From contig NZ_JAJOMC010000035.1 in the NCBI RefSeq assembly GCF_021129155.1, forward strand, positions 1 to 47,995: a stretch of 47,995 bases of DNA, written 5' to 3'. A program made the position numbers and the translations under genes. The stretch is from Arthrobacter sp. AK04. Its GTDB lineage: Bacteria > Actinomycetota > Actinomycetes > Actinomycetales > Micrococcaceae. The notes beneath the pieces are model-generated. The model was not told the DNA's origin. It made no database searches and saw only the letters and a list, made by a program, of their open reading frames with translations. Below, in pieces: positions 30,023-38,300 of this stretch. Position 1 is the stretch's first letter, and every line of letters begins with the position of its first letter.

Positions 30023-30892
30023 CTACTTAAGGAACTTTGATGTCCTGCGGTCGGCCAGGATCTTGCCTTTTGTCTGGCAGGTGGGGCAGTACTGCAGGGC
30101 GGTGTCCGCAAAGGAGACTTCGCGGACTGTGTCCCCGCACACGGGGCACGGCTGCCCGGCCCGGGCATGGACCCTCATGTGGCTCCGTTTGACGTCCTTG
30201 AGGTCCTTGGGCGGCTTGCCCTGGGCCTCGGCCATCGCCGTTCCCAGGACGTCGTGGATGGCGTCGTACAGGACCTGGACAGTTTCGCGGTCCAGGGACC
30301 TGGCAGTGGCGAAAGGGGAAATCCGCGCCGCATGCAGGATCTCGTCACTGTAGGCGTTGCCGATCCCGGCGATCACGCCCTGGTTCCGGAGGAGACCCTT
30401 GATCTGCTGGGAGCTGCCGGCAAGGATCTCAGCCAGCATGCCGGCGTCGAACGCTGCAGCGAACGGGTCGGGGCCCAGCGTTGCGATGCCCGGCACCTCC
30501 TGGGGGTCCCGCACCACGTAAACCGCCAGGCTCTTCTTGGTTCCAGCCTCGGTAAGGTCGAAACCACGGGGGCCGCCGGGTCCGGTGAACGCAAGGCGGG
30601 CGGCGATGTGCCCCTTGCCCATCCGCAACTGGGCATCGGTGGGGGAGTCTGTGAAGCGCACCCAGCCCGCCCTGGCGAGATGGAAGACGAAGGAAACTCC
30701 GCCCGTATCTATGCTGATGAACTTCCCGAAGCGCCGGACGCCGGTCACAGTCCTGCCTTCGAGCGAACTGAAGGGGGGATCGGCTGTCTTGAGGACGGCA
30801 AAGGACACGATCTGCACTTTGGAAACAACGGTTCCCTGGAGATGGTCGGCCAGGAAGCCGGCCAGGCCGGAAACCTCGGGGAGCTCAGGCAT
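30023..30892 (-). CDS. Fpg/Nei family DNA glycosylase
   Basis: 289 residues. The N-terminus MPELPEV provides the catalytic Pro2 and Glu3 of this bifunctional glycosylase/AP lyase family. An H2TH-like region is indicated by LLRNQGVIAGIGNAYSDEILHAARISP. A C-terminal zinc finger has CPVCGD and YCPTCQT cysteine pairs. The family removes oxidised purines or pyrimidines. The sequence departs from canonical MutM in the loop regions, so the exact substrate is open. It is transcribed toward the tRNA and is divergent from gcvH. It complements the MTH1-like NUDIX gene functionally, though not by position. Confidence 0.92.
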   Translation of the reverse strand: MPELPEVSGLAGFLADHLQGTVVSKVQIVSFAVLKTADPPFSSLEGRTVTGVRRFGKFISIDTGGVSFVFHLARAGWVRFTDSPTDAQLRMGKGHIAARLAFTGPGGPRGFDLTEAGTKKSLAVYVVRDPQEVPGIATLGPDPFAAAFDAGMLAEILAGSSQQIKGLLRNQGVIAGIGNAYSDEILHAARISPFATARSLDRETVQVLYDAIHDVLGTAMAEAQGKPPKDLKDVKRSHMRVHARAGQPCPVCGDTVREVSFADTALQYCPTCQTKGKILADRRTSKFLK

Positions 30893-31057
30893 CCGTCAAC
30901 CGCCGTTCCTGGCGTCGCGGCTGCCCGTGCATGCGCTCATGCGTCCCATCTTGTCAGAAACCCCGGCAAACGCCCCGCCGGATGTGCCTATACTTTCAAC
31001 GCGGCCCGTTTCCCGGGCCGCGTTGACAGTGGTGTTCGACCCGATGAAAGGCCCCTG

Positions 31058-31444
31058 ATGAGCAACATTCCCGAAGATCTGTCCTACACCGCCGAACACG
31101 AGTGGGTCACCGCCCCCAATGCCGACGGCGTTGTCCGGGTCGGCATCACCGACTTCGCCCAGGACGCCCTCGGGGATGTTGTGTACGCCCAGATGCCCGA
31201 AGTCGGCACCAAGATCACGGCAAATGACGTTGTCGGCGAGGTGGAGTCCACCAAGAGCGTCAGCGACATCTACGCCCCCGTCAGCGGTGAAGTCGTGGCC
31301 CGGAACGAGTCCCTTGACACCGATTCCGCGCTCATTAACACCGATCCCTATGGGGACGGCTGGCTGATTGAGATCAAGCTTGCCGAAGCCGACGCCGTGG
31401 ACTCATTGCTCAGTGCATCGGAGTACGAACAGCAGGTAGGCTAA
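31058..31444 (+). CDS. gcvH: Glycine cleavage system H protein
   Basis: 128 residues, the normal length. The lipoylated Lys is Lys66 in GEVESTKSVSDIYAPVSGEV. The protein shuttles the aminomethyl group between the P, T and L proteins of glycine cleavage. Start at ATG 31058 (MSNIPEDLSYTAEHEWV); the much longer open frame upstream is antisense to the glycosylase. No gcvT or gcvP is present here. In actinobacteria gcvH is typically in this detached position before the GarA/OdhI gene. A possible -10, TATACT, lies at 30989-30994. Confidence 0.95.
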   Translation: MSNIPEDLSYTAEHEWVTAPNADGVVRVGITDFAQDALGDVVYAQMPEVGTKITANDVVGEVESTKSVSDIYAPVSGEVVARNESLDTDSALINTDPYGDGWLIEIKLAEADAVDSLLSASEYEQQVG

Positions 31445-31600
31445 AGCTAACCGGTTTTTCCGGTCCGGCCCCGGGCGAAGCCACAATGTCTTCGCACGTC
31501 AGCGGCCGGATCGGCAGCCGGTTCCGGACCTGTGCTGCAGGCCCGGTGGGCAGATGTTGGTTGCGCGCCTGATGGCCGCAGCGGAAAAGAGGAGGAGTCC

Positions 31601-32077
31601 ATGGCTGGCCACACACAGAACCCTGCCGACGGGGAATACGGCTCGGGTGCGGCCAGGGAGTCGGAGACCACCTCCATCCATCTCACCCCGGTGAGGGATC
31701 AGCCCACGATTACCCCCAAGCTCTCGTCCGAAGAGCGCAGTTCCGTGGAGGCACTGCCGGCTGGCTCGGCGCTCCTGGTCGCCCACAGCGGCCCCAACGC
31801 CGGGGCCCGGTTCCTGCTCGATTCCGATGTCACCACGGCGGGCCGGCACCCGGACGCCGACATCTTCCTGGACGATGTCACGGTTTCCCGCCGCCACGTC
31901 GAGTTCCGCCGCACCGCCCGGAGCTTCGAAGTCGTGGACAAGAACAGCCTGAACGGGACCTACGTCAACCACGACCGCGTGGACAGCGTTGAGCTCAAGT
32001 CCGGCAGCGAAGTCCAGATCGGCAAGTTCCGCCTCACCTTCTACCTGAGCCCTGCCACTGCTGCAGGCCGCGGCTGA
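31601..32077 (+). CDS. odhI: FHA domain regulator, OdhI/GarA type
   Basis: 158 residues from ATG 31601, after GAGGAGGAG. The N-terminal phosphorylation motif SETTSIHLTP carries Thr23 and Thr24, aligned with the Thr pair phosphorylated by PknG/PknB in OdhI and GarA. The FHA domain (about 60-150) has the phosphothreonine-binding residues in AGRHPDADIFLDDVTVSRRHVEF and NSLNGTYVNHDRV. The unphosphorylated protein of this family inhibits 2-oxoglutarate dehydrogenase and adjusts glutamate metabolism. Position between gcvH and ftsR is the conserved one (Rv1827; C. glutamicum odhI). The name is by homology and synteny. Confidence 0.93.
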   Translation: MAGHTQNPADGEYGSGAARESETTSIHLTPVRDQPTITPKLSSEERSSVEALPAGSALLVAHSGPNAGARFLLDSDVTTAGRHPDADIFLDDVTVSRRHVEFRRTARSFEVVDKNSLNGTYVNHDRVDSVELKSGSEVQIGKFRLTFYLSPATAAGRG

Positions 32078-32094
32078 GCCGGGGACCACTGCCT

Positions 32095-32817
32095 GTGGCA
32101 ATGGCACAACCGGAACGCCGGGGACCCCAGGTCCTCAACATAGGGGAAGTCCTCGCACAGCTCAGCGGGGACTTTCCCGGCATGACTGCGTCCAAAATCA
32201 GGTTCCTTGAGGAAAAAGGGCTGATCAATCCGCGCCGGACACCTGCCGGGTACCGCCAGTACTCCGACGGCGACGTCGAGCGGCTGCGCTTCGTGCTGGC
32301 CCTGCAGCGGGACCAGTACCTTCCGCTGAAGGTGATCAAGGACTACCTTGACGCGATCGACAGGGGCGAACGCCCGGAGAACCTGCCCCCCGGCGTCGTC
32401 GTTTCCCCCCGCATCGTCTCCGACGAGCTGGCTGCCGAACTGCAGAGCCGGGGGCGCAAGCTCACCGAGGAACAGCTCCGCACTGAATCCGGTGCCAGCG
32501 TGCCGCTGCTGCAGGCGCTCCTGAGCTTCGGCCTGATCAGCCACGCGAACGGGCAGTTCGACGAGCACGCCCTCCAGGTGGCCCGTGCCTGTGTCCAGCT
32601 GGAGAGCCACGGGCTTGAACCCCGGCACCTGCGCCCCTTCCAGGCGGCTGCCGAGCGGGAGTTCGGCCTGGTGGAACGCGCGGTGGCGCCGCTGGCATCC
32701 CGCAAGGATGCGGCGTCCCAGGCGCGCGCCGCGGAGGCCGCCCGCGAAATCAGCGACCTCTGCCTCACCCTGCACCGGGCTCTGGTGCAGGACCATATCT
32801 CACGCATGGACATCTGA
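32095..32817 (+). CDS. ftsR: MerR family regulator, FtsR-type
   Basis: 240 residues. An N-terminal MerR helix-turn-helix reads LNIGEVLAQLSGDFPGMTASKIRFLEEKGLINPRRTPAGYRQYSDGDVERLRFVLALQRDQYLPLKVIKDYLDAI. The remainder is helical without metal-binding cysteines. The gene follows odhI as in C. glutamicum (FtsR, which affects ftsZ expression) and M. tuberculosis Rv1828. I take GTG 32095 because GGGGA lies about 10 bases upstream; ATG 32101 is an alternative. Its stop overlaps the next start (TGATGA). The functional name is inferred from synteny. Confidence 0.88.
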   Translation: MAMAQPERRGPQVLNIGEVLAQLSGDFPGMTASKIRFLEEKGLINPRRTPAGYRQYSDGDVERLRFVLALQRDQYLPLKVIKDYLDAIDRGERPENLPPGVVVSPRIVSDELAAELQSRGRKLTEEQLRTESGASVPLLQALLSFGLISHANGQFDEHALQVARACVQLESHGLEPRHLRPFQAAAEREFGLVERAVAPLASRKDAASQARAAEAAREISDLCLTLHRALVQDHISRMDI

Positions 32818-33320
32818 TGATTGAAGTCGAGATTGTAGGCGTTCGCATCGAACTGCCTTCCAACCAGCCGCTGGTCCTGCTTCGGGAGATGCATGGAGAG
32901 AGGCACGTTCCCATCTGGATCGGTACCCCCGAAGCCAGCGCCATCGCCCTGGCGCAGCAGGGCGTGGTGCCGCCCCGTCCCATGACCCACGACCTCCTGG
33001 TCGACGTGGTGGAAGCGCTGGGGCATTCGGTGGTCAGCGTCAATATCGTGGCGGTGGAAGACAACATCTTTTACGGCCAGCTGCAGTTCGAGAACGGCAC
33101 CACGGTGAGTTCGCGGGCCTCGGATGCACTTGCAGTGGCACTGCGCGCCAAGTGCCGGATCTGGTGCGCAGACTCAGTCATGGATGAGGCCGGGGTACGC
33201 ATCACCGAGCACGACGAGGGCGAGGACACCGAACCGGGTCCCACGGTTGACGAAGAGCGCGAACTGCGCCGGTTCCGTGAGTTCCTGGACGACGTGGAAC
33301 CCGAGGATTTCGACGGCTAA
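32817..33320 (+). CDS. Bifunctional nuclease family protein (DUF151)
   Basis: 167 residues. The core MIEVEIVGVRIELPSNQPLVLLREMHGERHVPIWIGTPEASAIALAQQG and SSRASDALAVALRAKCRIW match the DUF151/bifunctional nuclease family (Rv1829 position). Plant and bacterial members show weak DNase/RNase activity, but the bacterial role is unsettled. The tail is acidic (EHDEGEDTEPGPTVDEEREL). The start overlaps the ftsR stop, so the two are co-translated. Confidence 0.9.
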   Translation: MIEVEIVGVRIELPSNQPLVLLREMHGERHVPIWIGTPEASAIALAQQGVVPPRPMTHDLLVDVVEALGHSVVSVNIVAVEDNIFYGQLQFENGTTVSSRASDALAVALRAKCRIWCADSVMDEAGVRITEHDEGEDTEPGPTVDEERELRRFREFLDDVEPEDFDG

Positions 33321-33385
33321 GGTCACGTTAAGGTTAAAGTTGAGGGTGAATCTTTCGACACGCCTCATCAAACCCCTCAGGGTCT

Positions 33386-33414
33386 TTGACCTTGCAGGCC
33401 GCCGGGCCTAACGT
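33386..33414 (+). promoter_or_regulatory. Candidate promoter of the second MerR gene
   Basis: TTGACC (33386-33391), a 17-base spacer and TAACGT (33409-33414) form a reasonable sigma-A type promoter about 140 bases upstream of the GTG start. Just upstream, 33328-33348 contains GTTAAGGTTAAAGTTGAGGG-like direct repeats that could be an operator. Confidence 0.45.
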
Positions 33415-33552
33415 CGAAGTATCAAGTTCCCATTGCTTACGGCAGCCTCGCAAGTCACACTGGAAAGTGCGCCCCGCGAAAATTACATGCATGGTCTTCA
33501 TGCACCCGCTGCTGCAGTAGTTACCCGGGAGCGCATGACAAGGAGGATCCAG

Positions 33553-34146
33553 GTGAGTCCCAAAGGCGAAGCAGGCGGGCTGAAGCAGCCCACGGCTGGT
33601 GTTGCTGTGCCCGCGAGCGGTGCCCAGGGCCTCCTGTTTACCGAGGACCTTCCCGTATTGGACGAGGACGCCGGCTACCGTGGCCCCACAGCATGCAAGG
33701 CTGCCGGGATCACCTACCGCCAGCTCGATTACTGGGCCCGTACCGGCCTGGTTGAGCCCGCGGTCCGCGGCGCCGCCGGATCCGGATCCCAGCGCCTCTA
33801 CGGCTTCCGCGACATCCTTGTGCTCAAGGTGGTCAAGCGACTCCTGGACACGGGAGTGTCGCTGCAGCAGATCCGCACCGCCGTGGAGCACCTGCGGGAA
33901 CGCGGCGTCGAGGACCTTGCCCAGATCACGCTCATGAGCGACGGCGCGAGCGTCTATGAGTGCACCTCCGCCGACGAAGTCATCGATCTTGTCCAGGGCG
34001 GACAGGGCGTCTTTGGTATCGCCGTGGGCCGTGTCTGGCGTGAGGTGGAGGGAAGCCTCGCATCGCTTCCCAGTGAGCACGCGGCTGAACAGTCCTTTCC
34101 GGACGACGAACTGAGCAAGCGCCGGGCTGCCCGCAAAATCAGCTGA
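33553..34146 (+). CDS. MerR family regulator (Rv1830-like)
   Basis: 197 residues from GTG 33553, chosen for AAGGAGG 6 bases upstream; the ATG at 33535 lies before that site. A MerR-type helix-turn-helix occupies about 45-110 (GYRGPTACKAAGITYRQLDYWARTGLVEPAVRGAAGSGSQRLYGFRDILVLKVVKRLLDTGVSLQQIRTAVEHL). The C-terminal part (DGASVYECTSADEVIDLVQGGQGVFGIAVGRVWREVE) is typical of the Rv1830 group. No metal-sensing Cys cluster is seen. Target genes are unknown from sequence. It ends this cluster and is followed by a large palindromic terminator. Confidence 0.9.
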   Translation: MSPKGEAGGLKQPTAGVAVPASGAQGLLFTEDLPVLDEDAGYRGPTACKAAGITYRQLDYWARTGLVEPAVRGAAGSGSQRLYGFRDILVLKVVKRLLDTGVSLQQIRTAVEHLRERGVEDLAQITLMSDGASVYECTSADEVIDLVQGGQGVFGIAVGRVWREVEGSLASLPSEHAAEQSFPDDELSKRRAARKIS

Positions 34147-34150
34147 GGCT

Positions 34151-34202
34151 TTTAACGGATAAGGGCCGCCCTCCACATGGAGGGCGGCCCTTATCCGTTA
34201 AA
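34151..34202. terminator. Bidirectional terminator, 24-bp perfect stem
   Basis: The arm at 34151-34174 (begins TTTAACGGATAAGGGCC) pairs perfectly with 34179-34202 around the loop ACAT. A/T-rich ends on both sides supply a T-run in either direction. It separates the converging merR and ParA-like genes. Confidence 0.92.
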
Positions 34203-34224
34203 GCCGGTTTTGGGGCTGTGTGCC

Positions 34225-35043
34225 TTACCTGGCGCGGCTGCGCAGGCCGCTTCCCGCTGCCATCAGGTTGGCCAGCAGGTCATCGAAGAGTGCCGCGGCG
34301 GATTTTGCGGATTCTCCGGGCCAGTGGTGCACGGGGTGGGCGGCGCCCTGGATCTGCTGCCAGTTGGCCTGCTCGGGGATACGGGGGCTCAGGAGGAGGT
34401 CGCCGAACATGGACTCCATTTCCGCGAGCCGGTAGGTGTGTTCGGAGGATCCGGACCGCACCCGGTTTGCCACGATGCCTGCAGGCGAGAGGTTGGGGGC
34501 GAATTCCTGCCGGAAAAGCTGGATGGCCCGCATGGTCCGCTCGGTGCCGGCAACCGAGAACAGTCCGGGCTCGGCAACCAGCGCCACCTTGTCGCTGGCA
34601 GACCACGCCATCCGGGTTAGCCCGTTGAGGGACGGCGGGCAGTCCACCAGCACAAGCTGGTAGTCGCCGCCGGTGGCCAGCACCGCCGCGAGCCGGCGGA
34701 GGTCGCGGCGGCGGAGGTCCGGACGGTCGTAGATGCCCGTGTAGGCGGATCCGACGGCGACGTCCAGGACTGCAGGGCCGGAACCGTTGGATCCCGCGCG
34801 CGCCGTCCAACTGCTGCGCACCACGTTGTCGGCCAGATTGGCCCGCCGGGGACTCTTGAGCATCCGGCCGATGTCCAGCTGGTCGCCGGGCTGAACGCCC
34901 AGGGCGGTGGTGGCATCTGCATGGGGATCAAGGTCCACCACCAGCGTGCTGATGCCTGCGGCCAGCGCCGCAGACGCCAATCCTGTGGTGACGGAAGTCT
35001 TGCCGACTCCACCCTTGAGGCTGCTGATGCTGACTACTTGCAC
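34225..35043 (-). CDS. Orphan ParA/MinD-like ATPase
   Basis: 272 residues from GTG 35043 (VQVVSISSLKGGVGKTS); TTG 35055 is a longer alternative. The deviant Walker A SLKGGVGKTSVTTGLASAAL is followed by VVDLDPHADATTALGV and Walker B YQLVLVDCPPSLNGL. The C-terminal end is basic. No parB, parS-like sequence or capsule/flagellar/conjugation partner is encoded beside it. It differs clearly from the ScpAB-linked ParA in this window (for example LKGGVGKTS against QKGGVGKTT), so the two are separate paralogues. I cannot assign its cargo. Confidence 0.88.
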   Translation of the reverse strand: MQVVSISSLKGGVGKTSVTTGLASAALAAGISTLVVDLDPHADATTALGVQPGDQLDIGRMLKSPRRANLADNVVRSSWTARAGSNGSGPAVLDVAVGSAYTGIYDRPDLRRRDLRRLAAVLATGGDYQLVLVDCPPSLNGLTRMAWSASDKVALVAEPGLFSVAGTERTMRAIQLFRQEFAPNLSPAGIVANRVRSGSSEHTYRLAEMESMFGDLLLSPRIPEQANWQQIQGAAHPVHHWPGESAKSAAALFDDLLANLMAAGSGLRSRAR

Positions 35044-35344
35044 TTGAGAGACCAAAACCTAACGCCGGATGCCGTGTTGGGGGTAATGTTTGCTCCGGCA
35101 GTGCCGAAGCCGGACGGTCCTGCCGCCCTACTCATCATATGTGGATGCGTCGGCGAATCCTGCTTTATTGGGCGTCGGCATGGCACCGACTGTGCTGCGG
35201 GCGCGGTTTCTGCCCGCGTTGGGAAAAGGGTTCGGGACATGACGGCGAAATCTGTGACGGTGGCCACAAAGATTTGTGTTTGTCCTTGTAGGTCCTAGAC
35301 ACTGTGACCACTCACCGATCCACCCGCAATGATGCAGGAGAAGT
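35044..35344. promoter_or_regulatory. Divergent promoter region, ParA-like gene and pyc
   Basis: A 301-bp gap. TGTGACGGTGGCCACA (35253-35268) is a CRP/GlxR-like site with one mismatch in the right half. TTGTGT (35274-35279), 16 bases and TAGACA (35296-35301) form a weak promoter reading toward pyc. The pyc ribosome site is AGGAGAAG. Open frames inside this gap have no ribosome sites and poor composition, so I consider it non-coding. Confidence 0.45.
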
Positions 35345-38300
35345 ATGTTTTCCAAAGTTCTGGTGGCCAACCGCGGCGAAATCGCGATCAGGGCCTTCCG
35401 CGCCGGCTACGAGCTGGGCGCCAAGACCGTTGCCGTATTCCCCCATGAGGACAGGAACTCGATCCACCGCCAGAAAGCGGACGAGGCCTACCTGATTGGC
35501 GAAGAGGGCCACCCCGTCCGGGCGTACCTGGATGTGGATGAAGTGGTGCGGGTAGCCAAGGAATCCGGCGCGGACGCCATCTACCCGGGCTACGGCTTCC
35601 TTTCCGAGAACCCGGACCTTGCCCGCGCAGCCAAGGCTGCCGGCATCACGTTTGTGGGGCCGCCCGCAGAGGTCCTGGAACTGGCGGGCAACAAGGTTGC
35701 CGCCCTGAAGGCTGCACGTGACGCCGGCGTGCCGGTCCTGAAATCCAGTGCGCCGTCCAAGGACCTGGACGAACTTATCGCCGCTGCCGACGACATCGGC
35801 TTCCCCATCTTCGCCAAGGCCGTCGCCGGCGGCGGTGGCCGCGGCATGCGCCGGGTGGATACCCGCGAAGCCCTGCCGGAAGCCCTGCAGTCCGCCATGC
35901 GTGAAGCTGATGCCGCGTTCGGGGACCCCACCATGTTCCTGGAGCAGGCAGTCCTCCGCCCGCGCCACATCGAGGTGCAGATCCTGGCCGACGCCGAGGG
36001 CAACGTCATGCACCTCTTTGAACGCGACTGCTCCATCCAGCGCCGCCACCAGAAGGTCATCGAAATCGCGCCCGCCCCCAACCTGGACGAAGGCATCCGC
36101 CAGGCGCTCTACCGGGACGCCGTCAAGTTCGCCAAGGCATTGAACTACGTCAACGCCGGCACCGTGGAGTTCCTCGTTGATACTGTCGGTGAGCGCGCCG
36201 GCCAGCACGTCTTCATCGAAATGAACCCCCGCATCCAGGTGGAGCACACCGTCACGGAGGAAGTCACCGACGTCGACCTGGTCCAGGCTCAAATGCGCAT
36301 CGCCTCCGGCGAGACGCTGGCGGACCTGGGCCTCTCGCAGGAAACGGTGCACCTCAAGGGCGCTGCGCTGCAGAGCCGCATCACCACGGAGGACCCAGCG
36401 AACGGCTTCCGTCCCGACGTTGGAAAAATCACCGGTTACCGGTCCGCCGGCGGCGCAGGTGTAAGGCTCGACGGCGGCACGGTGTACTCGGGTGCCGAAA
36501 TCAGCCCGCACTTCGATTCCATGCTGGTGAAACTGACCTGCCGCGGCAGGGACTACCCGTCCGCCGTCGCCCGGGCCCGCCGTGCACTGGCAGAGTTCCG
36601 CATCCGCGGCGTCTCGACCAACATTTCGTTCCTGCAGGCAGTGCTTGACGACCCCGATTTCATTGCGGGCGACGTCGCCACCTCCTTCATCGACGAGCGC
36701 CCGCAGCTGCTCAAGGCGCGTGTCTCTGCCGACCGCGGCACAAAGCTCCTCACCTGGCTGGCTGAAGTCACCGTGAACAAGCCCAACGGCGAACTCACGG
36801 TCCACTCGAACCCGGCCAGCAAGCTGCCGTCCGTCAAGGACAAGCAGGCGGCCCCCGGCTCACGCCAGAAGCTGCTTGAGCTGGGCCCCGAGGGCTTTGC
36901 CAAGGCGCTTCGGGAACAGAACGCCGTCGCCGTCACGGACACCACCTTCCGCGATGCACACCAGTCGCTGCTGGCCACCCGGGTCCGCACCAGGGACCTG
37001 GTGGCAGCCGGCCCCGCAGTCACTGCGCTCCTGCCGGAACTGCTGTCCGTCGAGGCCTGGGGCGGCGCCACCTATGACGTGGCCCTCAGGTTCCTGGGCG
37101 AAGACCCATGGGACCGCCTCGCCGCCCTTCGCCAGGCGCTCCCGAACGTGTGCCTGCAGATGCTCCTGCGCGGCCGCAACACCGTGGGCTACACGCCCTA
37201 CCCCGAGGAAGTCACCGAGGCGTTCGTCAATGAGGCGGCAGCCACCGGTATCGATATCTTCCGGATTTTCGACGCCCTGAACGACGTCAGCCAGATGGCA
37301 CCCGCCATCCGGGCGGTCCGGGCAACCGGCACCGCCGTGGCCGAAGTGGCACTGTGCTACACGGCGGACATGCTGGACCCGGAAGAAACGCTCTATACGC
37401 TGGACTACTACCTGGAGCTGGCCCAAAAGATCGTGGACGCCGGAGCCCACATCCTGGCGATCAAGGACATGGCGGGCCTGCTCCGTCCCGCCGCTGCCGC
37501 GAAGCTCGTTGCGGCCCTCCGGGATCGCTTCGACCTGCCGGTGCACCTGCACACCCACGACACTGCGGGCGGCCAGCTGGCCACGCTCCTGGCTGCCGTG
37601 GACGCCGGCGTTGACGCCGTGGACGTGGCCTCCGCATCGCTGGCCGGAACCACCAGCCAGCCGTCGGCCTCGGCCCTGGTGGCAGCACTGGCCCACACCC
37701 CGCGCGACACCCTGCTGAGTTTGGCCGCCGTGAGCTCCCTCGAGCCGTACTGGGAAGCGGTCCGCCGGGTCTACGCGCCCTTCGAATCCGGCCTGCCGGG
37801 CCCCACCGGCCGGGTGTACCAGCACGAAATTCCGGGCGGACAGCTGTCCAACCTCCGCCAGCAGGCCATGGCGCTGGGCCTGGGCGAACGGTTTGAGGCG
37901 ATCGAGGACATGTACACCGCCGCCGACCGCATCCTTGGCCGCCTGGTCAAGGTCACGCCGTCGTCGAAGGTTGTTGGCGACCTTGCCCTGCACCTGGTGG
38001 GCCTGAACGCGGACCCCGCAGACTTCAACGAGAACCCGCAGAACTACGACATCCCTGATTCGGTCATCGGGTTCCTGTCCGGCGAGCTTGGCGACCCTCC
38101 GGGCGGGTGGCCGGAACCGTTCCGCACCAAGGCCCTGCAGGGCCGCAGCGTGAAGGTCCGGGACGTTGAACTGAGTGCCGAAGACAGTGCTGCCCTGAAA
38201 TCCGACTCCAAGACCCGGCAGCACACGCTCAACCGGCTGCTCTTCGATGGCCCCACCAAGGACTACCTCAAGAGCGTGGAGACCTACGGCAACCTGTCCG

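Noticed and set aside
30167..31057. A long upstream extension of the gcvH frame
   Set aside because: It is antisense to the Fpg/Nei gene, and the gcvH homology begins exactly at ATG 31058.
30951..31057. A glycine riboswitch upstream of gcvH
   Set aside because: I could not find the paired-aptamer layout in this short leader, which largely abuts the glycosylase gene.
34921..35298. A 125-codon plus-strand frame between the ParA-like gene and pyc
   Set aside because: It overlaps the ParA-like gene on the other strand, lacks a ribosome site, and its residue composition is not protein-like.
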